Part shown: one piece after another, positions 24,790 to 33,957 of the stretch
Layout: each line of letters starts with the position of its first letter
Position numbering within the stretch: position 1 is the stretch's first letter
Made by a program: the position numbers and the translations under genes
Origin: Sporolactobacillus sp. STSJ-5
GTDB lineage: Bacteria > Bacillota > Bacilli > Bacillales > Sporolactobacillaceae
Assembly: GCF_024385605.1 (NCBI RefSeq)
Contig: NZ_JANFOJ010000016.1
Location: 1 to 64,000 of the forward strand
DNA: 64,000 nucleotides
Reading direction: 5' to 3'
Notes under the pieces: generated by a model
Seen by the model: only the letters and a program-made list of their open reading frames with translations
Databases searched by the model: none
What the model was told of the DNA's origin: nothing

Positions 24790-26622
24790 ATGTTAACGAA
24801 ATTAAAACGGCTGCTGATCGGCAGGCCGCTTAAGTCAAATGAATCGCACAATCAAAAATTAAATAAATTCAAAGCCTTGGCTGTTCTGTCCTCTGATGCA
24901 CTTTCTTCGGTTGCTTATGGACCTGAGCAGATCCTAATAGTTTTGATGGCAGCAGGAAGCAGTGCACTCTGGTTTTCCTTACCGATTTCTCTTGGCGTTC
25001 TCATTCTTTTAATTGCACTCGTTTTGTCGTATCGACAGATTATTTTTGCCTATCCGCAAGGCGGCGGAGCCTATATGGTTGCAAAAGAAAACCTTGGCAC
25101 TAACTTTGGTCTTACTGCAGGAGGAGCACTGCTCGTTGACTATATTTTGACGGTAGCAGTTAGTGTTTCAGCAGGTACGGATGCGATTACTTCAGCATTT
25201 CCATCGCTCCATGAGCATGCCGTTTTGGTTGCTGTCATTATCGTCATTTTGATCACGATTCTGAATTTGCGCGGATTAACGGATTCGGCAACACTATTGT
25301 CTTATCCGGTTTATTTCTTTGTACTCATGATGCTGCTGGTCATTGGCGGCGGACTTTTTGCTGCATTGACCGGACATACTGTTCCCATGCATCAACATGC
25401 GGCATTGGGTACGCCGGTGATGGGAGTCAGCCTGTTTCTTTTGCTGCGTGCCTTCTCGTCAGGATGCTCTGCGCTGACTGGTGTCGAGGCAATTTCTAAT
25501 GCTATTCCGAGCTTTAAGGATCCCGCACCCAAGAATGCTGCTCGGACGCTTCTCATGATGGGCGGCGTGCTTGCGGTACTTCTGGCCGGAATCGTTTATC
25601 TTTCCTATTGGTACGGCGTTCATCCGGAAAGTGATCAGACGGTGCTTTCTCAGCTGGCGGGCAACTTGTTCGGACGCAATATTTTTTATTACATTATTCA
25701 AGTGTCCACAGCATTAATCTTGATTCTCGCCGCGAATACCGGTTACTCAGCATTTCCGCTGCTCGCATTTAATTTAGCGAGGGATAAATATATGCCGAGA
25801 CCGTTTAAGGTTAAGGGAGATCGATTGGGTTTCTCCAACGGTATTTTAACTTTAGGTGCTCTTTCGATTGTGCTCATTATTATTTTTAATGGAAGAACGG
25901 AAAATCTGATTCCACTCTATGCAGTTGGTGTTTTCATTCCGTTTTCACTCTCACAGACGGGTATGATTGTCCACTGGCTTAAGAAACGTCCAAAGGGCTG
26001 GCAGGGCAAGCTGATGATCAATTTGCTCGGAGCGTTAATTTGTTACCTGATTCTTGCCATTTTCTTTTTGACGAAATTTCCGCAAATCTGGCCGGTACTG
26101 ATTTTTGTGCCGATTGTGGTTGCTGTTTTTCATAAAATCCATGAACATTATATGCTTGTTGCCGAACAGCTGCGGGTTGATTTTTCCGAACCTGTGCCAA
26201 TCGTTCATGCGTCCGATAATATAATTGTTGTGCCGGTCGCCGGAATCACAAAAGTCGTTGAGCAATCATTGACGTACGCTAAATCACTATCCGGTAATGT
26301 CATTGCCGTATTTGTCGGCGACAGTCCGGAAGCGATCAATAAAATGAATCGGGAATGGAATGAATGGAATCCGGGTGTCAGACTGATTGCGCTTCATTCG
26401 CCCTATCGAAGCATTGTCAGTCCGCTTGATAAATTTATCACCACCGTAAAATACAGAGCAGATAAGCAGGGAGCAACAGTAACCGTGGTATTCCCGCAGT
26501 TCTACACAAAAGAATGGTGGCAGAGCCTGCTGCATAACCAATCCGGTGTTCTGATCAAGGCGAGTCTGATCCGTCACAAAGATGTTGTTATTGCAACGGT
26601 TCCCTATCATTTTAAAAAATAA
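24790..26622 (+). CDS. kimA: Potassium importer KimA (YdaO family)
   Basis: KimA is a high-affinity proton-coupled K+ importer of the APC superfamily. The 610-aa product is close to B. subtilis KimA along its whole length, for example L-S-S-D-A-L-S-S-V-A-Y-G-P-E-Q-I near residues 37-52, Y-P-Q-G-G-G-A-Y, A-F-S-S-G-C-S-A-L-T-G-V-E-A-I-S-N-A and N-T-G-Y-S-A-F-P. About 12 membrane helices are followed by a cytosolic tail of about 150 residues ending P-Y-H-F-K-K, as in the B. subtilis protein. That tail is the known regulatory part. It is monocistronic, with a terminator right behind it. Confidence 0.92.
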   Translation: MLTKLKRLLIGRPLKSNESHNQKLNKFKALAVLSSDALSSVAYGPEQILIVLMAAGSSALWFSLPISLGVLILLIALVLSYRQIIFAYPQGGGAYMVAKENLGTNFGLTAGGALLVDYILTVAVSVSAGTDAITSAFPSLHEHAVLVAVIIVILITILNLRGLTDSATLLSYPVYFFVLMMLLVIGGGLFAALTGHTVPMHQHAALGTPVMGVSLFLLLRAFSSGCSALTGVEAISNAIPSFKDPAPKNAARTLLMMGGVLAVLLAGIVYLSYWYGVHPESDQTVLSQLAGNLFGRNIFYYIIQVSTALILILAANTGYSAFPLLAFNLARDKYMPRPFKVKGDRLGFSNGILTLGALSIVLIIIFNGRTENLIPLYAVGVFIPFSLSQTGMIVHWLKKRPKGWQGKLMINLLGALICYLILAIFFLTKFPQIWPVLIFVPIVVAVFHKIHEHYMLVAEQLRVDFSEPVPIVHASDNIIVVPVAGITKVVEQSLTYAKSLSGNVIAVFVGDSPEAINKMNREWNEWNPGVRLIALHSPYRSIVSPLDKFITTVKYRADKQGATVTVVFPQFYTKEWWQSLLHNQSGVLIKASLIRHKDVVIATVPYHFKK

Positions 26623-26635
26623 ATCATTGATTTCC

Positions 26636-26667
26636 TTGGCGCGGCAGCAAACCGCGTCAATTTTTTA
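26636..26667 (+). terminator. Terminator of kimA
   Basis: TTGGCGCGG / CCGCGTCAA stem with a 7-nt loop, then TTTTTT. Confidence 0.85.
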
Positions 26668-26735
26668 ATTAAATGTGTTCATCAATCAGCGTGATAGAAT
26701 ATTGCTATACTAAGCTTTTAAAGAGGAGGAAGAAA

Positions 26736-27869
26736 ATGAGGTCAAGCCTAGCATTAAGCGGAAGAAACCTAGTTTTTATCATGATTTGCAGCGCCGGAGG
26801 CTTGATGCTTACTTTGGCAGGACTTTCAATCGGATGGATGATTGGAACCTTGATCATGGCAGGCGCGCTTTCACTGTTGAATCCAAGGTGGATCAGGCGG
26901 CTTTGTACTGAAAAAGGGATGGAGAGTTATTGGTTGAAGGCCGGCCAGCTCCTGCTTGGTGTGCAGATCGGAATGCAAGTCAATGGATCAATCCTGGATG
27001 CATTGCGCCATGGATGGCTGCCGATTATCATCATGATCTTAACCTCCATTGCTTTATCTCTTGCAAGCGGATTTACTTTATTTCATTTCAGTAAGACGGA
27101 TCTCAGTACAAGTCTCTATGGAACAACACCCGGAGGATTGTCTTCGATGGTGGGCATTGCGGCAGACAGCGGGGCGAACATGGCAGTTGTCAGCATTATC
27201 CAGACAATGAGGGTGATCCTAGTTGAAAGCACAGTGCCAGTCCTTGTATCCATTTGGAATGCACCGGTTCAAGCAAAGCCGGCGGCTGCTGAAGTTGTGA
27301 AAACGCTGAATCCGGCAACCGCTGCAGGACTCTTTCTGCTCATCATAATCGCTGTAATAAGTGCTTGGTTGGGGAAAAAAATAAAAATGCCCGCCCCTTG
27401 GCTGCTCGGAAGCATGATCGGTGCCGGTGCAGCGCAGATCGTGTTTGGCGTGGCAACAGCGAATACTTTGCCCGTGTGGCAGCCGCATCTTCTTGTGATC
27501 GTGGCTCAAATCACGATTGGTGCATGTGTCGGCGCACGGCTGAAGCGAAGTATGTTTTTGGACGTTGCTCGGATTGCTTTTGTGGGACTTATGGGCTCAA
27601 TCGGACTGACGGCAGCCATGTTCCTCTGCGCTTTGCTCGTGTCGGGTCTAACCGGAATTGACCCGGTTACATCGATTCTGGCCTTTGCACCGGGCGGCAT
27701 TGACGTAATGGCGGTAACATCGGAGGCACTCCATGCCAATTCTACTTTTGTGGTTGCAGTGCAGGTATTGAGAGTGCTTGCCATCTGTACACTTCTTCCG
27801 CCGTTTTTCAATTTGTTGAACCGTCACCGCGCACAAACAGAGCTGTCATCAAAAGCCTCATCAGAATGA
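26736..27869 (+). CDS. AbrB-type membrane protein (putative transporter)
   Basis: The 377-aa product is very hydrophobic and has two similar halves, each with a G-x-x-I-G-x-x-x-G / L-L-G-x-Q-I-G pattern and a T-P-G-G or A-P-G-G loop (T-T-P-G-G-L-S-S-M; F-A-P-G-G-I-D-V-M). This fits the membrane AbrB duplication family (PF05145, often misnamed ammonia monooxygenase). It is not the DNA-binding AbrB. The ATG at 26736 follows GAGGAGGA, so upstream in-frame codons are not needed. Function in the family is unclear. A TGCTATACT extended -10 lies at 26703-26711. No operon partner is seen. Confidence 0.82.
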   Translation: MRSSLALSGRNLVFIMICSAGGLMLTLAGLSIGWMIGTLIMAGALSLLNPRWIRRLCTEKGMESYWLKAGQLLLGVQIGMQVNGSILDALRHGWLPIIIMILTSIALSLASGFTLFHFSKTDLSTSLYGTTPGGLSSMVGIAADSGANMAVVSIIQTMRVILVESTVPVLVSIWNAPVQAKPAAAEVVKTLNPATAAGLFLLIIIAVISAWLGKKIKMPAPWLLGSMIGAGAAQIVFGVATANTLPVWQPHLLVIVAQITIGACVGARLKRSMFLDVARIAFVGLMGSIGLTAAMFLCALLVSGLTGIDPVTSILAFAPGGIDVMAVTSEALHANSTFVVAVQVLRVLAICTLLPPFFNLLNRHRAQTELSSKASSE

Positions 27870-28083
27870 AGCTGCTTTTTCCATATGAGACACCAATAGG
27901 GCTGCCGAAACCAAAAGGAACTGCTCAAGCTAGGTCTGCCCTCAGTTGCACGTATGGTGCAAAACGCCGAATCGAATTTGAAGACTTTACTTAATTCCGA
28001 GCCGCTTGAATCGAATAGGTTCTTCAGGACACCTTTCTTTACAGGTGATAATTTTTATCGTTTTTTCTTGCCGGGTACGGCGA

Positions 28084-29768
28084 GTATGTGTCAAGCTTTT
28101 CTCGGAACTCTTTGCTAGAGAAGAACTTCTTAATCTTTAATTTGTACCCCTTAGGTGTTAAACCACACTTCTTCAGGCAAGCGTAAGCACTCTGTTCAGT
28201 TTTCCTACTGCACTCGAGGAGGAAGCGTTTATTCCGATTCGACCATGATGTGCACCGATAGAAGGAACCGTCGGTTCCTTCAACAAGGATGCAATACGTA
28301 TTGTTTTCTTCGTTAGGCGTTCGATGCGTTTGGATGGGAGGAACGAAGAAAGATACGCTGCTCTTAGCGTCCCATTACGTATCCCTTGAATAACTTTAAC
28401 CATGCCTTCTTCCGACTCACCCCAATGCATGCCACGCTTTTTCATGCGGAACGTCAAATGCCTTTGATTCGATTCCATCGCACCCAATCTCCCGGCATTT
28501 TCGGGAAGATTTTCTTTCGCCATACTCTCTCGCCAATCAAACAAACGATCCCAGTGTTCCATGAGATAGTGCTTGACCTTTTCAACCTGCTCAATGCGCC
28601 CACCCTCGTCTTGATTACTTTCAAACGTATCCAGCAACAGGATGACCTCTGCACGATCTTTTCTTTGAATCGCCTTTTGTATACGCGTGATCCAAGACTT
28701 ATCACCATGTAGAGAACGAGTTAGGGATTGAGCGACATGAAACGCATCCAGTTGAACCCAAATGCGCTTGTGTGACCCACAAAAGGCATCTTTAAAATGC
28801 GTTTCGTCATAACCTACGCCTCCGTCGCTATTAGCGACAATTTGTGTCTGCCATAAGCGATAACGCTGTTCGACTACGGCTTCAACCTGTTCCCAGAAGG
28901 TATCGAGTCCCTTGCTTGTCATAACCGCGTAGGGCTCTTTCAGAAGCCGTCTTTTTCCGTTCTTCACCCAACCCTCATACAAAATAAAATGCTTGATTTC
29001 AATGTGTTGCCGTTTCTTCAATCCACGGACAAAGGTTCCATCAGCCTCCGCAAAGAGAAAATTCGGTTGTCGTGTTCCATCCAACTCTCCATTGGCTGCT
29101 TGGATCACGCGCTCTTGATCCTGCTTTTCTTGAGCTTCGCCGACTGCTCGAACACAGTGCATGACCGTGGTGTGACTCATTTGAACCTGAGTCCAAGTGG
29201 CTAAGGTTTTCACGACCTCCCGGCAAGTCATACGGCTCGCTAAGGTCGCTGTTTCATATTCAACATTTGGCGAATAACGCATGTGTTTTCTCAATTTAAG
29301 CAGGTGATCCAATGGATAACAGGCATGTCCTTCCGGGTTAATCATACGCGTATGAGAGAAAGTCACCGGTCCAAATAAGAATTGGAGAACACGCTGGTCC
29401 TTATGACTATCTACTTTCCAGCCCTCCGCCTGTTTTTCACGGGTAATCGCTTGGTCAAGCAAAGAAAACACTTGTTCAACGCTATGCCTCATGAACTGAT
29501 ACATATAGGCAGTAGCCTCTTCCTCAAATGCCAACAAGCTCGTTTGATTCTTCCAAATTCCTAATAAATCCTCTATACTATCCATTGAGAAGGCCTCTAT
29601 TCCTGATGTATTCCGTGGTGGGTATACATTTAGAATAAGGAGCCTTCTCCTTTTCGTCCAGTCAAAAAGGGGATACCAAAAGCATAATTCGAGCAGAAAG
29701 AGCTGCATGCTGCTCCATCCTCAAGCACTCACATCAAATTTATCCCCCCGAGAAACATTTTACACATA
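28084..29768 (-). mobile_element. Intact ISLre2-family insertion sequence, about 1.7 kb
   Basis: The element has a single complete transposase gene and matching ends: TATGTGTCAAGCTTTTCTCGG at 28085-28105 against CCGAGAAACATTTTACACATA at 29748-29768 (16 of 21 pair as inverted repeats). The 10-bp sequence GGTACGGCGA is found directly on both sides (28074-28083 and 29769-29778), as expected for a target duplication; the true length may be 9 or 10 bp. The insertion lies between genes and disrupts none. Confidence 0.9.
28173..29585 (-). CDS. ISLre2 family transposase
   Basis: The 470-aa protein belongs to the ISLre2 (UPF0236) transposases. Likely DDE residues are the Asp in F-A-E-A-D-G-T-F-V, the Asp in V-A-N-S-D-G-G-V-G and the Glu in L-G-A-M-E-S-N-Q-R. 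The segment D-A-F-H-V-A-Q between the second Asp and the Glu is also typical. The frame is open to 29708, but ATG 29585 gives the usual start (M-D-S-I-E-D-L). No frameshift or internal stop is present, so it may be active. It lies inside the element bounded at 28084 and 29768. Confidence 0.93.
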   Translation of the reverse strand: MDSIEDLLGIWKNQTSLLAFEEEATAYMYQFMRHSVEQVFSLLDQAITREKQAEGWKVDSHKDQRVLQFLFGPVTFSHTRMINPEGHACYPLDHLLKLRKHMRYSPNVEYETATLASRMTCREVVKTLATWTQVQMSHTTVMHCVRAVGEAQEKQDQERVIQAANGELDGTRQPNFLFAEADGTFVRGLKKRQHIEIKHFILYEGWVKNGKRRLLKEPYAVMTSKGLDTFWEQVEAVVEQRYRLWQTQIVANSDGGVGYDETHFKDAFCGSHKRIWVQLDAFHVAQSLTRSLHGDKSWITRIQKAIQRKDRAEVILLLDTFESNQDEGGRIEQVEKVKHYLMEHWDRLFDWRESMAKENLPENAGRLGAMESNQRHLTFRMKKRGMHWGESEEGMVKVIQGIRNGTLRAAYLSSFLPSKRIERLTKKTIRIASLLKEPTVPSIGAHHGRIGINASSSSAVGKLNRVLTLA

Positions 29769-29827
29769 GGTACGGCGATAAGGGCATAAGATTCGGTTGG
29801 ACGATCAGGTTAGCGCTCAATCTGAGA

Positions 29828-30016
29828 AATAAACGGAAAAATTTCGCTTAATTAGAAAACAAATGAAAAAAATGCTGAAATAGACGGAGAAATTCCGCTT
29901 ATCGAATCGAAAAACGTGAAAATGGTGGCTTTTTTCTGTGCATAAGCGGAAAAATTACCCTTATAAACCGGGAAAACCATCGCCATGATGCAAATAACCG
30001 GAAAATTTCCGCTTAT
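29828..30016. repeat. Four copies of a palindromic AATAAGCGGAAAAATT repeat
   Basis: Near-identical units of about 25 bp begin near 29828, 29878, 29941 and 29992. The consensus is ATAAGCGGAAA followed by AATTTCCGCTTAT, itself an inverted repeat. They lie in the gap between the IS and the exporter operon (29769-30327), where I see no gene. Confidence 0.8.
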
Positions 30017-30087
30017 TTTTACGTTACTTAATTTAGGACTATGTCGGTTCAAACACAAGGTTGATGACTCAAAATGGCATTTGGAGT

Positions 30088-30170
30088 AAAGGAGCGTTCG
30101 CTAACGATAGAAGAACTTTCGCGCTAACAGCAAAGGAACTTTCGTATGTAAGGAACTTTCGCTAAATACG
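30088..30170. repeat. Four tandem AAAGGAACTTTCGCTAA units
   Basis: Units of 18-23 bp begin near 30088, 30111, 30133 and 30150. They share GGAACTTTCG with a variable tail. The block is adjacent to but different in sequence from the 29828-30016 repeats. Confidence 0.75.
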
Positions 30171-30327
30171 CATACGTCCTGTATGCAACGCGAAAGCCAC
30201 CGCATCCTGCGGAAGTAAAGACCGGGCGCTTTTTGCCCGGCTTTTCTATCCTTAAGCAAATTTTAAGAATCCCCCCTTAAACTGAAGTCCATAACAAAAC
30301 ATCTGAAGTAGCGAAGGGGTTTGGATA

Positions 30328-31365
30328 ATGAAGAAGATCTGGATTTTGATCATTGTTGTAGTACTTGCTATTGGAGGGGGAGGTGCATTCTGGTATTTTA
30401 CAAGGGACAAGTCTTCGGATAATCAAACCATGATTCCGACAACCACCGTTCAAAAAGGAACGATTTCCACAGACGTGAGCGGATCAGGAACGCTAACAAC
30501 AACCGTTGATAAGGATGTGACGATTGACGCGGATGACGCATCGAAAACGGTTTACAGCGTTTCCGTTGCAAAAAATGATAAAGTGGAGAAAGGTGATAAG
30601 CTTCTTACCTTTACAGACGGCACGACGCTTACAGCTCCTAAGTCGGGTACCTTAACAAGTTTTACGGTGTATAAAGGCGATCGCGTAAATAACGGACAGA
30701 CGGTCGCTCATTTAAAGAGCTATGATGATCTGAGCACGGTGCTTTCTATTGACGAATTGGACATTCCGAAGATTAAAACCGGACAATCCGTTTCCGTTGT
30801 CGTTGCTGCTTATCCGAAAAAAACGTTCAGTGGGAAAGTGACGTCAATTGCTAAGGAAGGCAGTGATACAAACGGAACCTCTTCTTTTGATGTAACGGTG
30901 CATTTATCCAAATCAACCGGACTTAAACCAGGCATGACAACGACGGCGAATATCGTCCTTGAAAAGAAAACGAATGTTCTATACTTGCCATCGGGTGCTG
31001 TACATCAAAGCGGTGACGGCTATTATGTATATTTGTCTTCCTCAAATTCAAATAGCAGCGGCGAGGAAGCATCGGGCCGATTCAGCAATGTGGAAACAAC
31101 AAGAGGCAAGCAGCAAACGGTGACTGTCGGTATTCATAATGATCAGTATATTGAAATTAAATCCGGGCTTCAGGAAGGACAAACTGTCCAATTAAATGCG
31201 ATCACCAAATCATCCGGAACCTCTTCATCATCAAGTAGTCAAAGTAGTCAAAGTAGTCAAACTCAAATGATGCCTTCTATGAATGGCGGCGGCTTCGGAG
31301 GCGGACAAGGCAGTGGCAGCTTTGGCGGAAATCGTGGTGGAAACGGTGGTGGAACGCAGCCATGA
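30328..31365 (+). CDS. MacA/YknX-like export adaptor protein (HlyD family)
   Basis: The 345-aa protein has an N-terminal membrane anchor (residues about 4-24) and an extracytoplasmic part with a barrel-sandwich (lipoyl-like) region (T-A-P-K-S-G-T-L) and a beta-barrel domain. It is followed by a Ser/Gln-rich linker and a Gly-rich tail. Such adaptors couple MacB-type ABC transporters to substrate outside the membrane; B. subtilis YknX is the nearest known example. AAGGGG lies 9 nt before the ATG. Its stop overlaps the ATPase gene (ATGA). The Gly-rich tail of about 25 residues is unusual among these adaptors. Confidence 0.88.
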   Translation: MKKIWILIIVVVLAIGGGGAFWYFTRDKSSDNQTMIPTTTVQKGTISTDVSGSGTLTTTVDKDVTIDADDASKTVYSVSVAKNDKVEKGDKLLTFTDGTTLTAPKSGTLTSFTVYKGDRVNNGQTVAHLKSYDDLSTVLSIDELDIPKIKTGQSVSVVVAAYPKKTFSGKVTSIAKEGSDTNGTSSFDVTVHLSKSTGLKPGMTTTANIVLEKKTNVLYLPSGAVHQSGDGYYVYLSSSNSNSSGEEASGRFSNVETTRGKQQTVTVGIHNDQYIEIKSGLQEGQTVQLNAITKSSGTSSSSSSQSSQSSQTQMMPSMNGGGFGGGQGSGSFGGNRGGNGGGTQP

Positions 31366-32048
31366 GTGAAGTCATGATCTCGATGAGCAAGATTGAGAAG
31401 ACCTATAAATTAGGCGACAATATCGTTCATGCTCTGGATCATATCGATCTTACTATTGAAGAAGGTGCCTTTGTTTCCATTGTCGGACCTTCCGGATCGG
31501 GTAAATCCACACTCATGAATATGATGGGCTGTCTCGACAAACCAGATGCAGGCGAATACACTCTGGGCGGCAGTCACATTGATCGCCTCAAGGATCGCGA
31601 TTTAGCAGAAATCAGGAATCGAAAAATCGGCTTTATTTTTCAGAACTTCAATCTTCTTGGAAAATTGACTGCTGTTGAAAATGTGGAAATGCCTTTGCTC
31701 TATCGCGGCGTTAAGGCAAAAATTAGACGAACCCGCGCCTTGGAATGCTTGAAACTGGTCGGGCTTGAAGATCGCGCAACGCATCTTCCCAACCAGCTTT
31801 CAGGCGGTCAGCAGCAACGTGTGGCCATTGCACGCGCACTCGCCGGTGAACCGCAAATTTTACTTGCTGACGAACCGACGGGGGCTCTGGACAGCAAGAC
31901 CAGTGAAGATATTATGAAGCTGTTGACCACTCTGAATAATAGCGGACGCACAATTGTGCTGATCACCCATGATTTGAATGTGGCAAGAAAAGCAAAACGA
32001 ACAGTCAGCATCCGTGACGGCAGGCTTCAGGAAGGTGAGCATATCTGA
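31362..32048 (+). CDS. MacB/YknY-like ABC transporter ATPase
   Basis: The 228-aa protein is an ABC ATPase with Walker A G-P-S-G-S-G-K-S-T, Q-loop, signature L-S-G-G-Q-Q-Q-R and Walker B I-L-L-A-D-E-P-T-G-A-L-D. It is of the LolD/MacB-type (MacB family) that drives mechanotransmission rather than classic pumping. It overlaps the adaptor gene upstream by 4 nt and the permease gene downstream by 1 nt, so the three are made together as one membrane complex. Confidence 0.95.
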   Translation: MSEVMISMSKIEKTYKLGDNIVHALDHIDLTIEEGAFVSIVGPSGSGKSTLMNMMGCLDKPDAGEYTLGGSHIDRLKDRDLAEIRNRKIGFIFQNFNLLGKLTAVENVEMPLLYRGVKAKIRRTRALECLKLVGLEDRATHLPNQLSGGQQQRVAIARALAGEPQILLADEPTGALDSKTSEDIMKLLTTLNNSGRTIVLITHDLNVARKAKRTVSIRDGRLQEGEHI

Positions 32049-33211
32049 TGAATCTTTTTACTTCGATAAAAATGGCTGCTCGCAATATCCAGGGAAATAA
32101 AATGCGTTCTTTTTTGACCATGCTTGGTATTATTATCGGCGTTTCCTCGGTTATCGCTTTACTAGCCATAGGACAGGGTTCCAGCAAGTCGGTTGCCGAC
32201 AGTGTCAATAGTCTTGGAACTAATCTTATTACGGTGAACATTACGAATACGGATACCCATTTTACAATGGATAATTTGAAAGAAGTCAAGCAGGCTACCG
32301 GCGTGAAATCGGTGGCACCGGTACTAAGCGGGAGAAGTACGCTGCGCAACGGCAGCACAACATCCCAGGTCAGTGTGACCGGGACAACCTCCAGCTATTT
32401 ATCGATCCGACAGCTTACCGTCAAACAGGGACGATTTGTTTCCTCATTGGATAATAAATTCCGTCAGAAGGTTGTCGTTCTGGGCAGCGATCTGGCGACG
32501 ACCCTTTTTGAAAATGAATCGCCGATTGATAAAAAAGTGTTGATTGACGGTGAAAGCTATCTAGTTGTCGGTGTCCTGAACAGCAAAGGCGGATCAATGG
32601 GATCGAGCAGTGATGACGCGGCTTTTCTCCCATTCTCGACTGCGCAGCGGCTGATCGGTACGACTTATATTACACAGTTTTATGCACAAGCTGAGAGTCA
32701 GGATTCTGTAAATTGGGCAATGGCGGGCATTTCTCGCGTGTTGAGCCAAACATACAGCGATTCAGATGATTACAGTGTTGTCAATCAGCAAGATGTTATG
32801 GAAGCGATGAGCTCGGTCTCAAGTACGATGACGATGCTGCTTGCCGGAATCGCAGGTATCTCACTGCTTGTCGGCGGCATCGGCATCATGAATATCATGC
32901 TCGTATCGGTTACGGAACGCACACGGGAGATCGGCATACGCAAAGCGATCGGAGCGAAAAGAAAAGATATTATGCTTCAGTTCCTGATTGAAGCAGCCGT
33001 CCTCAGTATGCTCGGCGGACTTTGCGGTGTCGGCATCGGCGTTCTGGCTGCGAAGATTTATGCGCTGGCTGTAGGAGGAACCATTGTCTATTCACTGCCA
33101 ATTATGGCAGCCGCATTCCTGTTCTCGGCAGTTGTCGGCATTGTGTTTGGCGTATTTCCGGCATATAAAGCGTCAAAGCTTAATCCGATTGAGGCCCTTC
33201 GTATGGAGTGA
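32048..33211 (+). CDS. MacB/YknZ-like ABC transporter permease
   Basis: The 387-aa permease has the MacB layout: one N-terminal helix after N-K-M-R-S-F-L-T-M-L-G-I-I-I-G-V, a large extracellular domain (residues about 40-260) and three C-terminal helices of the FtsX type with E-R-T-R-E-I-G-I-R-K-A-I-G-A. Together with the adaptor and ATPase it would export or expel an amphiphilic toxin or peptide. In B. subtilis YknWXYZ protects against the SdpC toxin. No YknW counterpart is adjacent. The substrate here is unknown. Confidence 0.92.
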   Translation: MNLFTSIKMAARNIQGNKMRSFLTMLGIIIGVSSVIALLAIGQGSSKSVADSVNSLGTNLITVNITNTDTHFTMDNLKEVKQATGVKSVAPVLSGRSTLRNGSTTSQVSVTGTTSSYLSIRQLTVKQGRFVSSLDNKFRQKVVVLGSDLATTLFENESPIDKKVLIDGESYLVVGVLNSKGGSMGSSSDDAAFLPFSTAQRLIGTTYITQFYAQAESQDSVNWAMAGISRVLSQTYSDSDDYSVVNQQDVMEAMSSVSSTMTMLLAGIAGISLLVGGIGIMNIMLVSVTERTREIGIRKAIGAKRKDIMLQFLIEAAVLSMLGGLCGVGIGVLAAKIYALAVGGTIVYSLPIMAAAFLFSAVVGIVFGVFPAYKASKLNPIEALRME

Positions 33212-33217
33212 GCCATT

Positions 33218-33246
33218 TTCAATAAAGGTTTGTTATGTTGTACAAT
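33218..33246 (+). promoter_or_regulatory. Possible internal promoter before the response regulator
   Basis: TTCAAT (33218-33223), 17 bp, TACAAT (33241-33246) lies between the permease and regulator genes, so the two-component genes may also be expressed alone. Confidence 0.5.
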
Positions 33247-33279
33247 AAGTGCAGGAATGAGAAATGTGAGGTGTTGACG

Positions 33280-33951
33280 ATGCGACTGCTGGTTGTTGAG
33301 GATAATCACTATCTGCTTCAAGAAATTGTCCGCCTGCTTGAGGAGGAGTATACGGTCGACTCGGCAGAGGACGGCGACGATGCACTGTATCTAGCGGAGC
33401 AGAATATATATGACGCGATTGTTCTTGATGTGATGCTTCCTGGGATGAATGGTTTTGAGGTCACTGAGCGGATTCGAAAAAAAGGAGTAGCGACGCCGAT
33501 TATTTTTCTTACGGCGCGCGATGCCGTCGATGACCGTGTGAAGGGGCTGAACTTGGGCGGCGATGATTATATGATTAAGCCATTTCAGAACCAGGAACTA
33601 AAGGCACGGGTGGCCGCAGTCTTGCGCCGCAGTTCGCCGATGGCACTTGACCATATCCTTCGCTATAAGGGCATTGAGATTGACAACAAACGCAAACAAA
33701 TTAAAGTCGATGGAGAAATTCTTTCGTTTACGACAAAACAATATGATTTACTTGAATATCTGGTACAGAACGAAGATCAAATATTGACCCGGGAGCAGAT
33801 TTTCGACCGAATCTGGGGCTTTGATTCCGACACAACGGTTGGCATTGTTGAAGTTTATATCCATCAACTGCGAAAAAAATTGAAAAAGTATGCGTATGAC
33901 GCCGATATCCAAACCGTTCGAGGCATCGGCTATATGTTGACGGATAAGTGA
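33280..33951 (+). CDS. OmpR-family response regulator
   Basis: The 223-aa regulator has a receiver domain with acidic pair E7/D8, phospho-acceptor Asp50 in I-V-L-D-V-M-L-P-G and the K-P-F lysine at about 100. A winged-helix DNA-binding domain follows (about 125-220, ending V-R-G-I-G-Y-M-L). The ATG at 33280 gives the normal start M-R-L-L-V-V-E-D. It is followed by its kinase after 6 bp. Its likely target is the exporter operon upstream, whose promoter region has spaced TTAAG/TTAAA repeats at 30252-30280 (inference). Confidence 0.94.
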   Translation: MRLLVVEDNHYLLQEIVRLLEEEYTVDSAEDGDDALYLAEQNIYDAIVLDVMLPGMNGFEVTERIRKKGVATPIIFLTARDAVDDRVKGLNLGGDDYMIKPFQNQELKARVAAVLRRSSPMALDHILRYKGIEIDNKRKQIKVDGEILSFTTKQYDLLEYLVQNEDQILTREQIFDRIWGFDSDTTVGIVEVYIHQLRKKLKKYAYDADIQTVRGIGYMLTDK

Positions 33952-33957
33952 TCGCGT

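Noticed and set aside
29852-30058. 68-codon minus-strand open frame
   Set aside because: It lies within the palindromic repeat block and its sequence follows the repeats.
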